Positions 17,965 through 26,559 of a stretch of DNA of 64,000 nucleotides are shown here, piece by piece. Under the pieces are notes generated by a model. The model was given only the letters and a program-made list of their open reading frames with translations. It had not been told where the DNA came from and made no database searches. Position numbers and translations under genes: made by a program. Every line of letters starts with the position of its first letter. Positions within the stretch are counted from its first letter, which is position 1. The stretch is from a bacterium 1XD21-13 (GTDB taxonomy: Bacteria > Bacillota > Clostridia > Lachnospirales > Lachnospiraceae), in NCBI GenBank assembly GCA_009917555.1, contig QZDX01000022.1:1-64000 (forward strand), in the 5' to 3' direction.

Positions 17965-19058
17965 AGAAAAAGCAGAATAACGGCAATCAGCCCCAGGGAG
18001 GGAAGCGAGATCTGCTTCTTTGGGGCGGTCTGTGCTGCATCAGTCTGCTTCTAAACCTGGCGGCCCGGCTGGTTCCGGGCTTTGGGGAGTGGTATGCGGT
18101 TCATGTGTATCCTATATTTGTGGGAACCTTGGGCAGGCTCTGCTCGCTGGTTCCCTTTTCGGTGATTGAGATTCTGCTCTATGCGGGGGCTGTCTTGCTT
18201 GTGGCGGGTATCGCAGGGGTGGTAATGAGAAGGATGGTCTGGAAGCGTGCCCTTTGGAATTTGGGGCGGACGCTGATTCTCATTTTTCTGGTATTTACCC
18301 TGAACTGCGGGATTAACTACCACAGGCTTCCCTTTTCTGTTCGGGCCGGCTTTGACCTGCAGGAATCTACGGAGGAAGAACTGATTGCTCTGTGTGAGCG
18401 CCTGGTGGAGGAGATCAATGAGGCTGCCAGGGAAATTTCACTGGATGAGGAGGGATTTTGCGCCGTAGAAGGGGATCCCAGGGAGACGGCCAGAGAAGCT
18501 ATGGCAGCGGCGGCGCTTGAGTACCCAGAGCTTCAGGGGTATTACCCTAAGGCCAAGCCGGTGCTCTCCACCTGGTATCTGTCCAGCCAGCTTCTGCAGG
18601 GGGTGTACAGTCCCTTTACGGTGGAAGCCAATTATAACAACGGTACGCCGGACCAGGACAAGCCCTCCACTATATGTCATGAGCTGTCTCATTTGAAGGG
18701 CTTTATGCGGGAGGATGAGGCGAATTTTGTGGCTTATCTGGCCTGCCGAGCCTCAAAGGACGCGGGCTTTCGCTACAGCGGGAGCATTTTGGCCTATATT
18801 TACAGTGGAAATGCCCTGTATGCACAGAATCCGGCAGCTCTTCGGAGGGTGCGGGAAAAGCTCTGTGACCAGGCGGTGAAGGATCTTCTGGATCACAATG
18901 CTTACTGGGATACATACCGGGGGACTATATCGGAGGTTTCGGATAAGATGAATGATATGTATTTGAAGGCCAATGCCCAGGAGACAGGGACGAAGAGCTA
19001 TGGACGCATGGTGGATCTGCTGCTGGCCTGGAATCGGAGCAAAGGGGAAGGAATATAG
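17943..19058 (+). CDS. DUF3810 membrane protein with metallopeptidase-like HELSH motif
   Basis: 371 residues. Three hydrophobic segments lie in the first 125 residues; the remainder should be one soluble domain. HELSH at 246-250 with EDEANFVAYLAC downstream looks like a gluzincin-type zinc site (HExxH plus a later Glu), and HRLPFSVR with TWYLSSQLLQGVYSPFTVEANYNN are landmarks of DUF3810. Role unknown; a membrane-associated peptidase is the inference. The start overlaps the preceding gene by 22 bp, so the two are probably translationally coupled. Confidence 0.85.
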   Translation: MLEKRALKKKQNNGNQPQGGKRDLLLWGGLCCISLLLNLAARLVPGFGEWYAVHVYPIFVGTLGRLCSLVPFSVIEILLYAGAVLLVAGIAGVVMRRMVWKRALWNLGRTLILIFLVFTLNCGINYHRLPFSVRAGFDLQESTEEELIALCERLVEEINEAAREISLDEEGFCAVEGDPRETAREAMAAAALEYPELQGYYPKAKPVLSTWYLSSQLLQGVYSPFTVEANYNNGTPDQDKPSTICHELSHLKGFMREDEANFVAYLACRASKDAGFRYSGSILAYIYSGNALYAQNPAALRRVREKLCDQAVKDLLDHNAYWDTYRGTISEVSDKMNDMYLKANAQETGTKSYGRMVDLLLAWNRSKGEGI

Positions 19059-19104
19059 GTGCACTGGCAGAAGATTACGGTACTGGAATGGAGGGCTGAC
19101 AGCT

Positions 19105-19776
19105 ATGGAATATATTGATTTACGCAGGGAGGACGGAAGCCTTACCGGGGAGGTAAAGGAACGCAGTCTGGTACACCGGGACGGAGATCTCCACGGAACC
19201 TCCCATGTATGGCTGATTCGGTATCGCGGGGACCGGCAGTCTGCGGATGTGCTGCTTCAGAAACGAAGCAGGAATAAGGATTCTTTTCCCGGAAGCTATG
19301 ATATTTCTTCGGCGGGACATATCCCTTCCGGGGTGGATTTTCTGGATTCGGCGCTGCGGGAGCTTGAGGAGGAGTTGGGCATACGGGCAAAGGCGGAGGA
19401 GCTAATCTATGCTTTTACCCATATCGGGCACCATGAGGCAGAATTTTACGGGAAGGTATTCAAAAACCATGAGTACAGCCGGGTTTATCTGTATGAGTGC
19501 GAGCTTTCCATAGAGGAAATGCATTTACAGGGGGAAGAAGTGGAAAGCGTGCTGTGGATGGATTATCAGGAATGCCTTGAGCATATTAGAAGGGGCGACC
19601 TGAACCACTGTATTTTTCCCGACGAGTTTGAACGTCTGGCAGTAGAAATAGAGAGTTATTTTGCCCGTACCGGGCGGCCGCTTGGGAAAAAGGCGCTCAC
19701 GGAAACCTGGGCTGAGGATGCCCAGGCGGAGCTGGAGGATTGGATTGAGGAGCAGGGGATCTATATCCGCCAGTGA
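19105..19776 (+). CDS. NUDIX hydrolase (IDI/YfcD-like)
   Basis: 223 residues from ATG 19105, preceded by GGAGGG; a longer frame from 18973 overlaps the DUF3810 gene and is rejected. The Nudix box is SAGHIPSGVDFLDSALRELEEELGI shaped (positions 71-95), retaining REXXEE(L)G for metal binding, but the first Glu of the classical motif is replaced by Val. The N-terminal part (REDGSLTGEVKERSLVHRDGDLHGTSHVWL) is typical of the isopentenyl-diphosphate isomerase-like Nudix branch. It hydrolyses a nucleoside diphosphate-linked compound; the substrate is not predictable. Confidence 0.9.
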   Translation: MEYIDLRREDGSLTGEVKERSLVHRDGDLHGTSHVWLIRYRGDRQSADVLLQKRSRNKDSFPGSYDISSAGHIPSGVDFLDSALRELEEELGIRAKAEELIYAFTHIGHHEAEFYGKVFKNHEYSRVYLYECELSIEEMHLQGEEVESVLWMDYQECLEHIRRGDLNHCIFPDEFERLAVEIESYFARTGRPLGKKALTETWAEDAQAELEDWIEEQGIYIRQ

Positions 19777-19830
19777 GAGCTAGAGTGAGTTTGGTTGTTT
19801 TTTGTGCTCTGCTCTCGGAACAGTCGTTCG

Positions 19831-20520
19831 CTATACTCCATATTCATTTGCGGGAAGAGGCTCCGGAGCCTCCTGTCCGCCATGACACAGCAGATTGTTT
19901 AAAAGTGCTTTTTCATACCGGCGTTCAGCCTCCGTCCAGTTGATGATGCGGAACCAGTTGTGAATATATTCCGCACGAAGATTCTGGTATTCCAGATAGT
20001 AGGCGTGTTCCCACACATCCAGATTCAGAATGGGTGTAAGATTTTGGGGCAGAGGGGTATCCTGGTTGGGAAGAGGCAGAATCACCAGTTTTCCCCGCTG
20101 GTCTGCGGCAAGCCACAGGTTTCCGGAGCCGAAGAGCTCTACCGCCATCTGAAAAAAGGTTTCATAAAAGCTTTCCCAGGTTCCGAAATCCAACAACAGA
20201 GCGTCCTTTAGTTTGCCTAAGAGCTGAGTGGGATTTGGCGACATTCCGGCAAAGTAGAGCTGATGGTTGTAGACGCCCCCGGCATTGTTCCAGACCTTTG
20301 TGCGGATAGCCTCTGGCAGCTCCTGGTTTTCCAGAAGGAGCCGCTCCAGGGTCCATTCGTGGAACTGGGGATAGGGCCGAAGAAGGGCGTTGAGATTGTC
20401 TACATATGCCGCAAGATGCTTGGAATGGTGGAAAAACATGGTTTCCATATTGATATTGGGCTCCAGAGAATCGTAAAGATAAGGGAGCGGCAGTACTTCA
20501 AAGGGGTAATGCTGAATCAT
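19831..20520 (-). CDS. Fe/Mn superoxide dismutase
   Basis: 229 residues, with the family's order of metal ligands: His31 (FFHHSKHLAAYVDNLN), His86 (VYNHQLYF), Asp168 and His172 (LDVWEHAYYLEY). It converts superoxide to hydrogen peroxide and oxygen in the cytosol. The FGSGNLWL stretch replaces the canonical GSGWxWL, so one active-site-flanking tryptophan is Asn here. The N terminus (HYPFEVLPLPYLYDSLEPNI) is canonical. AGGAGG lies eight bases before the ATG. It converges with the NUDIX gene. The gene is isolated and likely induced by oxygen, though no operator is visible. Confidence 0.93.
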   Translation of the reverse strand: MIQHYPFEVLPLPYLYDSLEPNINMETMFFHHSKHLAAYVDNLNALLRPYPQFHEWTLERLLLENQELPEAIRTKVWNNAGGVYNHQLYFAGMSPNPTQLLGKLKDALLLDFGTWESFYETFFQMAVELFGSGNLWLAADQRGKLVILPLPNQDTPLPQNLTPILNLDVWEHAYYLEYQNLRAEYIHNWFRIINWTEAERRYEKALLNNLLCHGGQEAPEPLPANEYGV

Positions 20521-20643
20521 AGATGTACCTCCTGGCGGGCATCATTTTGGAATTGCTGCGATATTTTCATTGTATGTTTCAATAATATAAAATATGCACT
20601 TGACAAACAGGTGAGAATGGCATACAATAATATCTGCACGTGA

Positions 20644-20717
20644 CGGAGTATGGCGTAGCTTGGTAGCGCGCTCGGCTGGGGGCCGAGAGGTCGCAGGTTC
20701 AAATCCTGTTACTCCGA
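20644..20717 (+). tRNA. tRNA-Pro (anticodon GGG)
   Basis: A 74-nt cloverleaf: acceptor stem CGGAGTA with TACTCCG, D arm with AGCTTGGTAGC, anticodon stem CTCGG/CCGAG around loop CTGGGGG giving anticodon GGG, and a T arm with GGTTCAAATCC. It reads CCC and CCU. The CCA end is not encoded. Confidence 0.96.
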
Positions 20718-20963
20718 CTTTTATTAGGAAGGCTTAATCATTTACATTACATAATCTATTTTACGAAGGAAGTTGAAGGCTGCGGATGTGCGGCGGGTGT
20801 AAGCCATAGGGGCACCGGAAAAGAAAAGTTCAACTTCTTTTTTGTTATCATAATTTTTCGATCGTCCGCAGACGGATGCGGAATCCCTTTTATCATGTTT
20901 CTCAAGCATATTACCACTTTTATGTTTGAAAATCAATAAGAAGCGGACGTGAAGCGTATATAA

Positions 20964-21845
20964 ATCGTAATTGCAGAAGAGTACAAGAGACATCTGTCCG
21001 TGTTGGAAAGTGAAAAAATAAGTTCGTCCGACAAGGAATTGTTTCGAAAGATTGCGGATGGCGAAGCAGGATACGACAGCTACACCGGATCGCTGAAATT
21101 TTTGAGCAAATGCCTTTACCAGATGACCGGAAAAAGCACGGTTATTTTATTAGATGAATACGATGTTCCCCTGGAAAATGCATATTTCAGAGGCTTCTGT
21201 GAGGAAATGGTAGATTTTATCCGCTCACTTTTCGAGTCTGCCCTGAAAACGAATGATTATTTGCAGTTCGCGATGATTACCGGGTGTCTGCGGATTTCGA
21301 AGGAAAGCGTTTTTACCAGACTGAACCGCTTGAACATTATCTCCATCCTTGATAAAAAATACAGCGAACATTTCGGCTTTTCGGAAGCGGAGTTGTTAGA
21401 GCTTATGACTTATTATGGCGTGGAAAACCGCTTTCCGATTATGAAGGAATGGTACGATGGTTATTTGTTTGGAAATGTGGAGGTTTATAATCCCTGGAGT
21501 GTCATTAAGTTTTTGTATGATTTGTATTCAGACGTGAACGCAGTTCCGCGTCCCTACTGGATCAATACCAGCTCCAATGATATTATCAGAGAACTGATTG
21601 CCTGGGCAGACCGGGAAACAAAAGGACAGTTAGAGGCACTTCTTAAGGGAGAAACACTGGACATTCAGGTGCATGAGGAGATTACCTACGAGGACATCTA
21701 TGACAGCGGCGAAAATTTGTGGAATTTACTCTATTTTACGGGGTATCTCACAAAGGCAGGCGAATATTTTAAGGAATCCTCCATTTATCTGCAGGTGTGT
21801 ATTCCCAACACAGAGGTGAAAACCATCTATCAGAATTCCCCCTGA
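20964..21845 (+). pseudogene. Truncated AAA-ATPase-like / PD-(D/E)XK nuclease family gene
   Basis: The reading frame is open from 20964, first possible start GTG 21000. It matches the middle of the AAA_ATPase_like (DUF1703-related) family: [16 protein letters not shown] is the Walker B region, then [55 protein letters not shown], and [13 protein letters not shown]. Both ends are missing: no Walker A N terminus, and the coding stops at [10 protein letters not shown], just where the PDDEXK_9 nuclease domain would begin. It sits directly behind tRNA-Pro and ends 8 bp before the glnA promoter. Such proteins are frequent in gut bacteria and often occur in many copies; their function is not established. 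Confidence 0.85.
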
Positions 21846-21853
21846 TTTTTCTA

Positions 21854-21882
21854 TTGACAAAGCCCCCTGTAACTGCTATATT
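21854..21882 (+). promoter_or_regulatory. glnA promoter
   Basis: TTGACA (21854-21859), 17 bp, TATATT (21877-21882). The same arrangement occurs in front of dapL at 37839-37867. Confidence 0.85.
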
Positions 21883-21895
21883 TTGAGACAGAGCA

Positions 21896-21930
21896 AAGGC
21901 GTTCAGTATAAGGATAAGAACGCCTTTTTT
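21896..21930 (+). terminator. Start-proximal terminator/attenuator in the glnA leader
   Basis: AAGGCGTTC (21896-21904) and GAACGCCTT (21918-21926) form a perfect 9-bp stem closed by a 13-nt loop and followed by TTTTTT in all. It begins only about 7 nt after the expected start site, so unregulated transcripts would stop after about 40 nt. The ANTAR gene after glnA is a candidate antiterminator. A near copy is present before dapL. Confidence 0.8.
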
Positions 21931-22045
21931 GCATTGTTGGAGTATGTGGATACCATTGTCAGACGGCATGAACGATTTACAGGCGAATCGAAGCAGCTTT
22001 GCCCTTTCGTGCTGTCGCACAGCGACTTTAAAATAGGAGGAAGAA

Positions 22046-23392
22046 ATGAGCCATTTTACAAAAAAGGATATCTTAAGGCTGGTGGAAGAAGAGGACGTGG
22101 AGTTTATCCGCCTGCAGTTTACGGATTTGTACGGCAATCTGAAAAATGCGGCCATCACGGTAAGCCAGTTAGAGCGGGTGTTGGACAACAACTATGTATT
22201 TGACGGCTCCTGTGTGGACGGCTTTGTGGATGACAATGATACGGATATGTTTCTGTGTCCGGATCTGAATACCTTCGTGATTTTCCCCTGGAGACCCCAG
22301 CAGGGAAAGGTTGCCCGCCTGATCTGCGATATTAAGCGACCTGACGGAACGCCCTACGAGAGCGATCCCAGGTATATTCTGAAGAAGGTTCTGGAGGAAG
22401 CAAAGAGCATGGGCTATCAGTTTGACGTGGGCCCGGAATGTGAATTTTTCCTGTTCCACACCGACGACAACGGGGAGCCTACAACCTTCAGCCATGAGCG
22501 GGCGGGCTACTGTGATATGGGTCCGATTGATCTGGGAGAAAATGCAAGGCGGGACATGGTTATGACTCTGGAGGAAATGGATTTTGAGGTGGAATCCTCC
22601 TTCCATGAGGTTGCCTCCGCACAGCATGAGATTGATTTCCGCTATGACGAGGCTCTTTTGACGGCGGATCAGATTATGACCTTTAAACTGGCGGTAAAGG
22701 CCATTGCAAGGCGGTTCGGCCTTCATGCGACCTTTATGCCAAAGCCCAAGACGGAGGAGAACGGCTCCGGTATGCACACCAATATGTCCCTGTCCAGGGA
22801 TGGAAAGAATATCTTCCAGGATTCCGGCGATCCAAATGGTCTCAGCAAGGAGGCGTACTATTTTATCGGCGGTATTATGAAACACGCCAGGGGCATCACG
22901 GCCATTACCAATCCCCTTGTAAATTCCTACAAGCGTCTGTTTCCGGCACAGCAGGCGTCGGGGTATATGGCTCCGGGCTATGTAGCCTGGTCAGCCGTGA
23001 ACCGGGCTCAGCTTATCCGCATTCCGGCCCAGAGGGGAGAAAACGTGCGTATTGAGCTTCGAAGCCCCGACCCTTCCTGCAACCCTTATCTGGCCCTGGC
23101 CGTATGTCTGGCTGCTGGCCTGGAGGGAATCCGGGAGCAGATTCTTCCGCCGGACCCGGTGGATCAGAGCAGCCGCAGGATGACGGAGAGGGAACGGAAA
23201 GAGCGGGGGATCGAGGCTCTTCCCAGGAATTTAGAGGAAGCTTTACTGGCTATGGAGGCGGATGAACTGGTGACAAAGGTACTGGGGGAGAAGGTCAGCC
23301 GCAGCTATTGCGAGGCGAAGCGCAGAGAGTGGGAGGAGTACTGCACGCAGGTGTCGGCTTGGGAGCTTGACAGTTACCTTTATCGGATTTAG
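22046..23392 (+). CDS. glnA: Glutamine synthetase, type I
   Basis: 448 residues, the length of the GSI-alpha form of Firmicutes. The beta-grasp N-terminal domain (EDVEFIRLQFTDLYGNLKNAAI) precedes a catalytic domain with DVGPECEFFLF, EVASAQHEIDFRY, NGSGMHTNMSL, and NRAQLIRIPA plus RIELRSPDPSCNPYLA. It condenses glutamate and ammonia with ATP to glutamine. The C-terminal adenylylation tyrosine region of GSI-beta is absent, so control is by expression or feedback rather than AMPylation. GGAGGAAG precedes the ATG. It is read from the attenuated promoter at 21854 and is followed 72 bp later by the ANTAR gene. Confidence 0.97.
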   Translation: MSHFTKKDILRLVEEEDVEFIRLQFTDLYGNLKNAAITVSQLERVLDNNYVFDGSCVDGFVDDNDTDMFLCPDLNTFVIFPWRPQQGKVARLICDIKRPDGTPYESDPRYILKKVLEEAKSMGYQFDVGPECEFFLFHTDDNGEPTTFSHERAGYCDMGPIDLGENARRDMVMTLEEMDFEVESSFHEVASAQHEIDFRYDEALLTADQIMTFKLAVKAIARRFGLHATFMPKPKTEENGSGMHTNMSLSRDGKNIFQDSGDPNGLSKEAYYFIGGIMKHARGITAITNPLVNSYKRLFPAQQASGYMAPGYVAWSAVNRAQLIRIPAQRGENVRIELRSPDPSCNPYLALAVCLAAGLEGIREQILPPDPVDQSSRRMTERERKERGIEALPRNLEEALLAMEADELVTKVLGEKVSRSYCEAKRREWEEYCTQVSAWELDSYLYRI

Positions 23393-23464
23393 TGTGCTGT
23401 CTGCCTGATAGTCAGGCGATGCACTTGCCGGTACACGGATATGGCACTGTACGGGGGGATGTAC

Positions 23465-24013
23465 ATGACAAATATTATTGTATTATTTCCAAAGGCGGAA
23501 GATGCCGGGAATGTACGCGGCCTCCTGGTGCGGCACGGATTTTCGGTGTCTGCGGTCTGTACAACGGGGGCTCAGGCACTGGCTCAGGCGAATGCTCTGG
23601 GCGACGGGGTTCTGGTCTGCGGTTATAAATATCCGGATATGATTTATTCGGAGCTGCGCTTGGCCCTGCCTTCTCATTTTGAGATGATTTTGGTAGCGTC
23701 GCAGCGTGTATTAAGTGAATGCGGTGATCCGGATTTGATGTGTATTGCCATGCCGATCAAGGTGCGTGACCTGTTAAACACCATAGATCTTATGGCAGAG
23801 CAGATATCCCGCCGGAAAAAGCGCCTGAGGCAGAAGACCAAGGTCCGCTCGGAGGAGGAGAAAAAGATTCTTCTGGAGGCAAAGAGCCTTCTGATGGAGC
23901 GGAACCATATGAGCGAGGAGGAGGCCCACCGCTACATCCAGAAATGCAGCATGGACAGCGGGACGAATCTGGTGGAAACGGCGCAGATGGTGCTGAGCCT
24001 TATGAATTTTTAA
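23465..24013 (+). CDS. ANTAR-domain RNA-binding antiterminator with degenerate receiver
   Basis: 182 residues from ATG 23465, with GGGGGG upstream. Residues 1-115 have receiver-like length and pattern, but the acidic pocket is absent and the usual phospho-acceptor position is in VCGYKYPDM with no Asp, so it is a pseudo-receiver. Residues 128-181 (EEEKKILLEAKSLLMERNHMSEEEAHRYIQKCSM and the rest) are a good ANTAR three-helix domain. ANTAR proteins such as NasR and EutV bind paired hairpins in leader RNA and prevent termination; a related gene next to glnA has been described in solventogenic clostridia. With no phosphorylation site, control here may be by direct ligand or protein contact. Likely targets are the leaders of glnA and dapL. 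Confidence 0.9.
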   Translation: MTNIIVLFPKAEDAGNVRGLLVRHGFSVSAVCTTGAQALAQANALGDGVLVCGYKYPDMIYSELRLALPSHFEMILVASQRVLSECGDPDLMCIAMPIKVRDLLNTIDLMAEQISRRKKRLRQKTKVRSEEEKKILLEAKSLLMERNHMSEEEAHRYIQKCSMDSGTNLVETAQMVLSLMNF

Positions 24014-24020
24014 GAGGTTG

Positions 24021-24033
24021 GCGGAACTGGAAT
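24021..24033 (+). repeat. Copy of a dispersed CGGAACTGGAAT motif
   Basis: GCGGAACTGGAAT, in the gap between the ANTAR gene and dapF. Other copies are at 19077-19089 (one change), 53932-53944, 61201-61212 and 61217-61229, all on the plus strand and in 5' leaders. Confidence 0.5.
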
Positions 24034-24154
24034 AAAAACGGCAGACCTTAGTCAGTGCACAGAAGGATTTACAGATGCATGGTTTTGTGGCTGGAAATTC
24101 TTCTATATACAGGTGTACGGAGTAAGGTTTGCGGAACTAAATATGGAGAGAAAA

Positions 24155-25018
24155 ATGAAGTTTACGAAAATGCATGGAATCGGCAACGATTATGTTTATG
24201 TGGATTGTACAAGAGAACCATTAAGGAATCCGGAGGAAACGGCCCGTCTGGTGAGTGACCGGCACAAGGGCATCGGAGGGGATGGCCTGATTTTGATTCA
24301 GCCCTCCAGGAAAGCCGATTTCGAGATGGCCATGTACAATGCCGACGGCTCTTACGGAAAAATGTGCGGAAATGGAATCCGCTGTGTGGCAAAATACGCG
24401 TATGACCACGGCTTAACGGACAAGACGGAGCTTAAGATTATTTCCGGCGGAGCAGTCAAATATCTGAAGCTGACCGTAGAGAACGGCAGGGTATCGCAGG
24501 TGCAGGTAAATATGGGCGAGCCGATTTTGCAGCCCTCCCTTATTCCGGTGAGGGGAGAAGGAGAACGTCTTGTGGCGGAGCCGATTGTCGTTGACGATCG
24601 GACTTACAACATGACCTGTGTCTCTATGGGCAACCCCCATGCGGTTGTATTTTTAGAGGATGTAAAAAGCCTGAAACTGGAGGAAATTGGACCAAAATTC
24701 GAGACACACGAGCGTTTCCCGGATCGGGTGAACACGGAGTTTGTGCGCATCATTGATAAAGAAACCTTGGAAATGCGTGTGTGGGAGCGGGGCTCGGGAG
24801 AAACTATGGCCTGCGGGACAGGGGCGTGTGCGGTAGCTGTGGCTGCGGCCCTCAACGGCTTTGCCGGACGCAGCGTTACGGTTCGGCTTCTGGGAGGCGA
24901 TCTGCGGATTGACTGGAGCGAAAAAGACAACTGCGTGTATATGACCGGACCTGCGGCGGAGGTATTCCAGGGTGAGGTTGACCTGGAAATATTGTTGAAC
25001 CAGAGTAAGGGTAGGTGA
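24155..25018 (+). CDS. dapF: Diaminopimelate epimerase
   Basis: 287 residues from ATG 24155, with GGAGAG upstream; the longer frame from 24113 is not needed. The two catalytic cysteines are Cys71 in MCGNGIRC and Cys220 in MACGTGAC, and the N terminus (FTKMHGIGNDYVYVD) and MGNPHAVVF are diagnostic. It converts LL- to meso-diaminopimelate, the precursor of lysine and of the peptidoglycan cross-bridge. The enzyme that makes its substrate, DapL, is encoded at 37967 behind a leader matching that of glnA. It probably lies on the glnA transcript. Confidence 0.97.
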   Translation: MKFTKMHGIGNDYVYVDCTREPLRNPEETARLVSDRHKGIGGDGLILIQPSRKADFEMAMYNADGSYGKMCGNGIRCVAKYAYDHGLTDKTELKIISGGAVKYLKLTVENGRVSQVQVNMGEPILQPSLIPVRGEGERLVAEPIVVDDRTYNMTCVSMGNPHAVVFLEDVKSLKLEEIGPKFETHERFPDRVNTEFVRIIDKETLEMRVWERGSGETMACGTGACAVAVAAALNGFAGRSVTVRLLGGDLRIDWSEKDNCVYMTGPAAEVFQGEVDLEILLNQSKGR

Positions 25019-25066
25019 TGAATGTAAAGCCCTTTGAATGTGGCTTGCATTTATCATAACAATATT

Positions 25067-25090
25067 AGGCAGGGGAAAATTCTCCTGCCT
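25067..25090. terminator. Hairpin between convergent dapF and LacI-family genes
   Basis: AGGCAGGGGA and TCTCCTGCCT pair over ten positions (one G-U) around a 4-nt loop. No clear U run follows on either strand, so terminator function is uncertain. Confidence 0.45.
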
Positions 25091-25144
25091 GATTGCGTGC
25101 CTAAAAGTACAGGCTGCCTTTTTAGATACAGAATTTGCACAGCT

Positions 25145-26212
25145 TTAATCACATATTTTTTTCTCTAAAATATCACGGGCATAATCGTTTAAATTTTCTC
25201 CCACGACAATTTTCGTTTTTGTATAGTAGAAGGACTGCTCCGGTGTCCATTTGCCGGAGAGCATATTGGATAGTGACAGCAGGGCGGTTCTGCTTTGATT
25301 CCTGGGGTCCTGATACATCAAGGCGGAACAGTAGCCGTCCAGCAGTAATTGGGCGGAGCGGTAGTTGACATCATAGCCGATCAAGCAGATTTCTTCCGGC
25401 TTAGATACTTCACGGAGACAGGTTCCTACACCCAGAGCACCTACGGCACTGACACAGAAGATGCCATGAATGGCCGGATGCTTTTCCAATAGCTGCCACA
25501 TGGCGGAGCAAGCTTCTGTTTCCTGGTCGTGATATTCATAAACATCAATAACCTCAATTGCAGGATAACGCTCATTCAGGTAATCACGGAAGCCGTTTGC
25601 CCGTTCAAAATGAGAGTTGATATTACTGAATCCGGCAAAGATAGCGACTGTGCCATGCCCTCTCAGCATCTTTCCCATCAATTCGCCGGCAACCCGGCCG
25701 GAAGAGTAGGAGTTCTCTCCTACATAAAAGGAGCGCTTGCTATTGGCCACATCGGAATTAAAGGTGACGACGGGAATACCATTGTCAACAAAATGATTTA
25801 TATAAGGTACCAGAGCGTCGCTTCCGGCATTGATTGCAATTGCATCATAAGCGGAGACATCAAGCTTCTCAAGAATGGGAATCTGTTCGTCCGGGGATAG
25901 AGTATTTGAAAAAAAGTATTCCAATTCAACATCAAAGTCCTCCAGATCATTACTTACGGACTCTATTCCGACTAAAAGCTCGTCCATAAAGTAGTGTGGA
26001 AATTTGGGCATAATTAATGCGATTCTGGCACTCAGCCGGCGTCGCAGGGCGCTGGCCAGATGATTGGGACGATACCCAAGGGATTCGGCGATCTGTAAAA
26101 TTCGTGTTTTTGTTTCTGCGCTGATCCGTCCCCGGTTGTTTAAAGCACGATCAACCGTACCGATGGATACGCCGGCTTTTTCCGCAATGATTTTGATAGT
26201 TGCCTTTCCCAT
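25145..26212 (-). CDS. LacI-family regulator of the second sugar regulon
   Basis: 355 residues from ATG 26212, with GAGGA upstream; a longer frame to 26293 adds a poorly conserved 27 residues. Helix-turn-helix: TIKIIAEKAGVSIGTVDRAL, followed by hinge RPNHLASALRR and a Peripla_BP_4-like effector domain (RIALIMPKFPHYFMDELLVGIESV). It is divergent from the transporter operon at 26560, where an 18-bp palindrome lies at the start site. The effector is probably the transported sugar or its derivative. Confidence 0.92.
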   Translation of the reverse strand: MGKATIKIIAEKAGVSIGTVDRALNNRGRISAETKTRILQIAESLGYRPNHLASALRRRLSARIALIMPKFPHYFMDELLVGIESVSNDLEDFDVELEYFFSNTLSPDEQIPILEKLDVSAYDAIAINAGSDALVPYINHFVDNGIPVVTFNSDVANSKRSFYVGENSYSSGRVAGELMGKMLRGHGTVAIFAGFSNINSHFERANGFRDYLNERYPAIEVIDVYEYHDQETEACSAMWQLLEKHPAIHGIFCVSAVGALGVGTCLREVSKPEEICLIGYDVNYRSAQLLLDGYCSALMYQDPRNQSRTALLSLSNMLSGKWTPEQSFYYTKTKIVVGENLNDYARDILEKKICD

Positions 26213-26474
26213 TAGAGTTCCTCGAATCGTAGTGTTATTTTTAGAAAATAATTTCCCGCTTCCTATCATAGAGGATGCGCTTTTTTTTGTCAATGTCTGC
26301 GAAAGTATAAAAAATCTTTACTGTCAGTCCCTATTATAATTCGCACTTTGATGAATAAAAATTTATCATAAACTGGCATGAGGATGATGCATTACTAGCA
26401 GGAGATAATGTGTTTTGTGAATTATAAACAAAAAAAAGATAAAAAATTTGTGAAATAATCAAACCGCAAGTGTA

Positions 26475-26503
26475 TTGTAAACATGAGCTGTGTATGTTAT
26501 GAT
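26475..26503 (+). promoter_or_regulatory. Promoter of the second sugar operon
   Basis: TTGTAA (26475-26480), 17 bp, TATGAT (26498-26503), leading to a start near 26510 and a leader of 50 nt. Confidence 0.75.
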
Positions 26504-26508
26504 CTAAA

Positions 26509-26526
26509 TGCGTTAACGTTACCGCA
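26509..26526. promoter_or_regulatory. LacI-type operator over the transcription start
   Basis: TGCGTTAACGTTACCGCA is an 18-bp near-palindrome (two mismatched positions) with the central CG of LacI-family sites, and covers the expected start of the operon. A half site, ACCGCAA, lies at 26463-26469. Confidence 0.75.
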
Positions 26527-26559
26527 AACAATTATTGATAAAGAAAGGGGAATAAAGGA

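Noticed and set aside
20742-20993. 83-codon minus-strand frame between tRNA-Pro and the truncated ATPase gene
   Set aside because: It has no RBS and its translation shows no family features; the region looks like decayed sequence.
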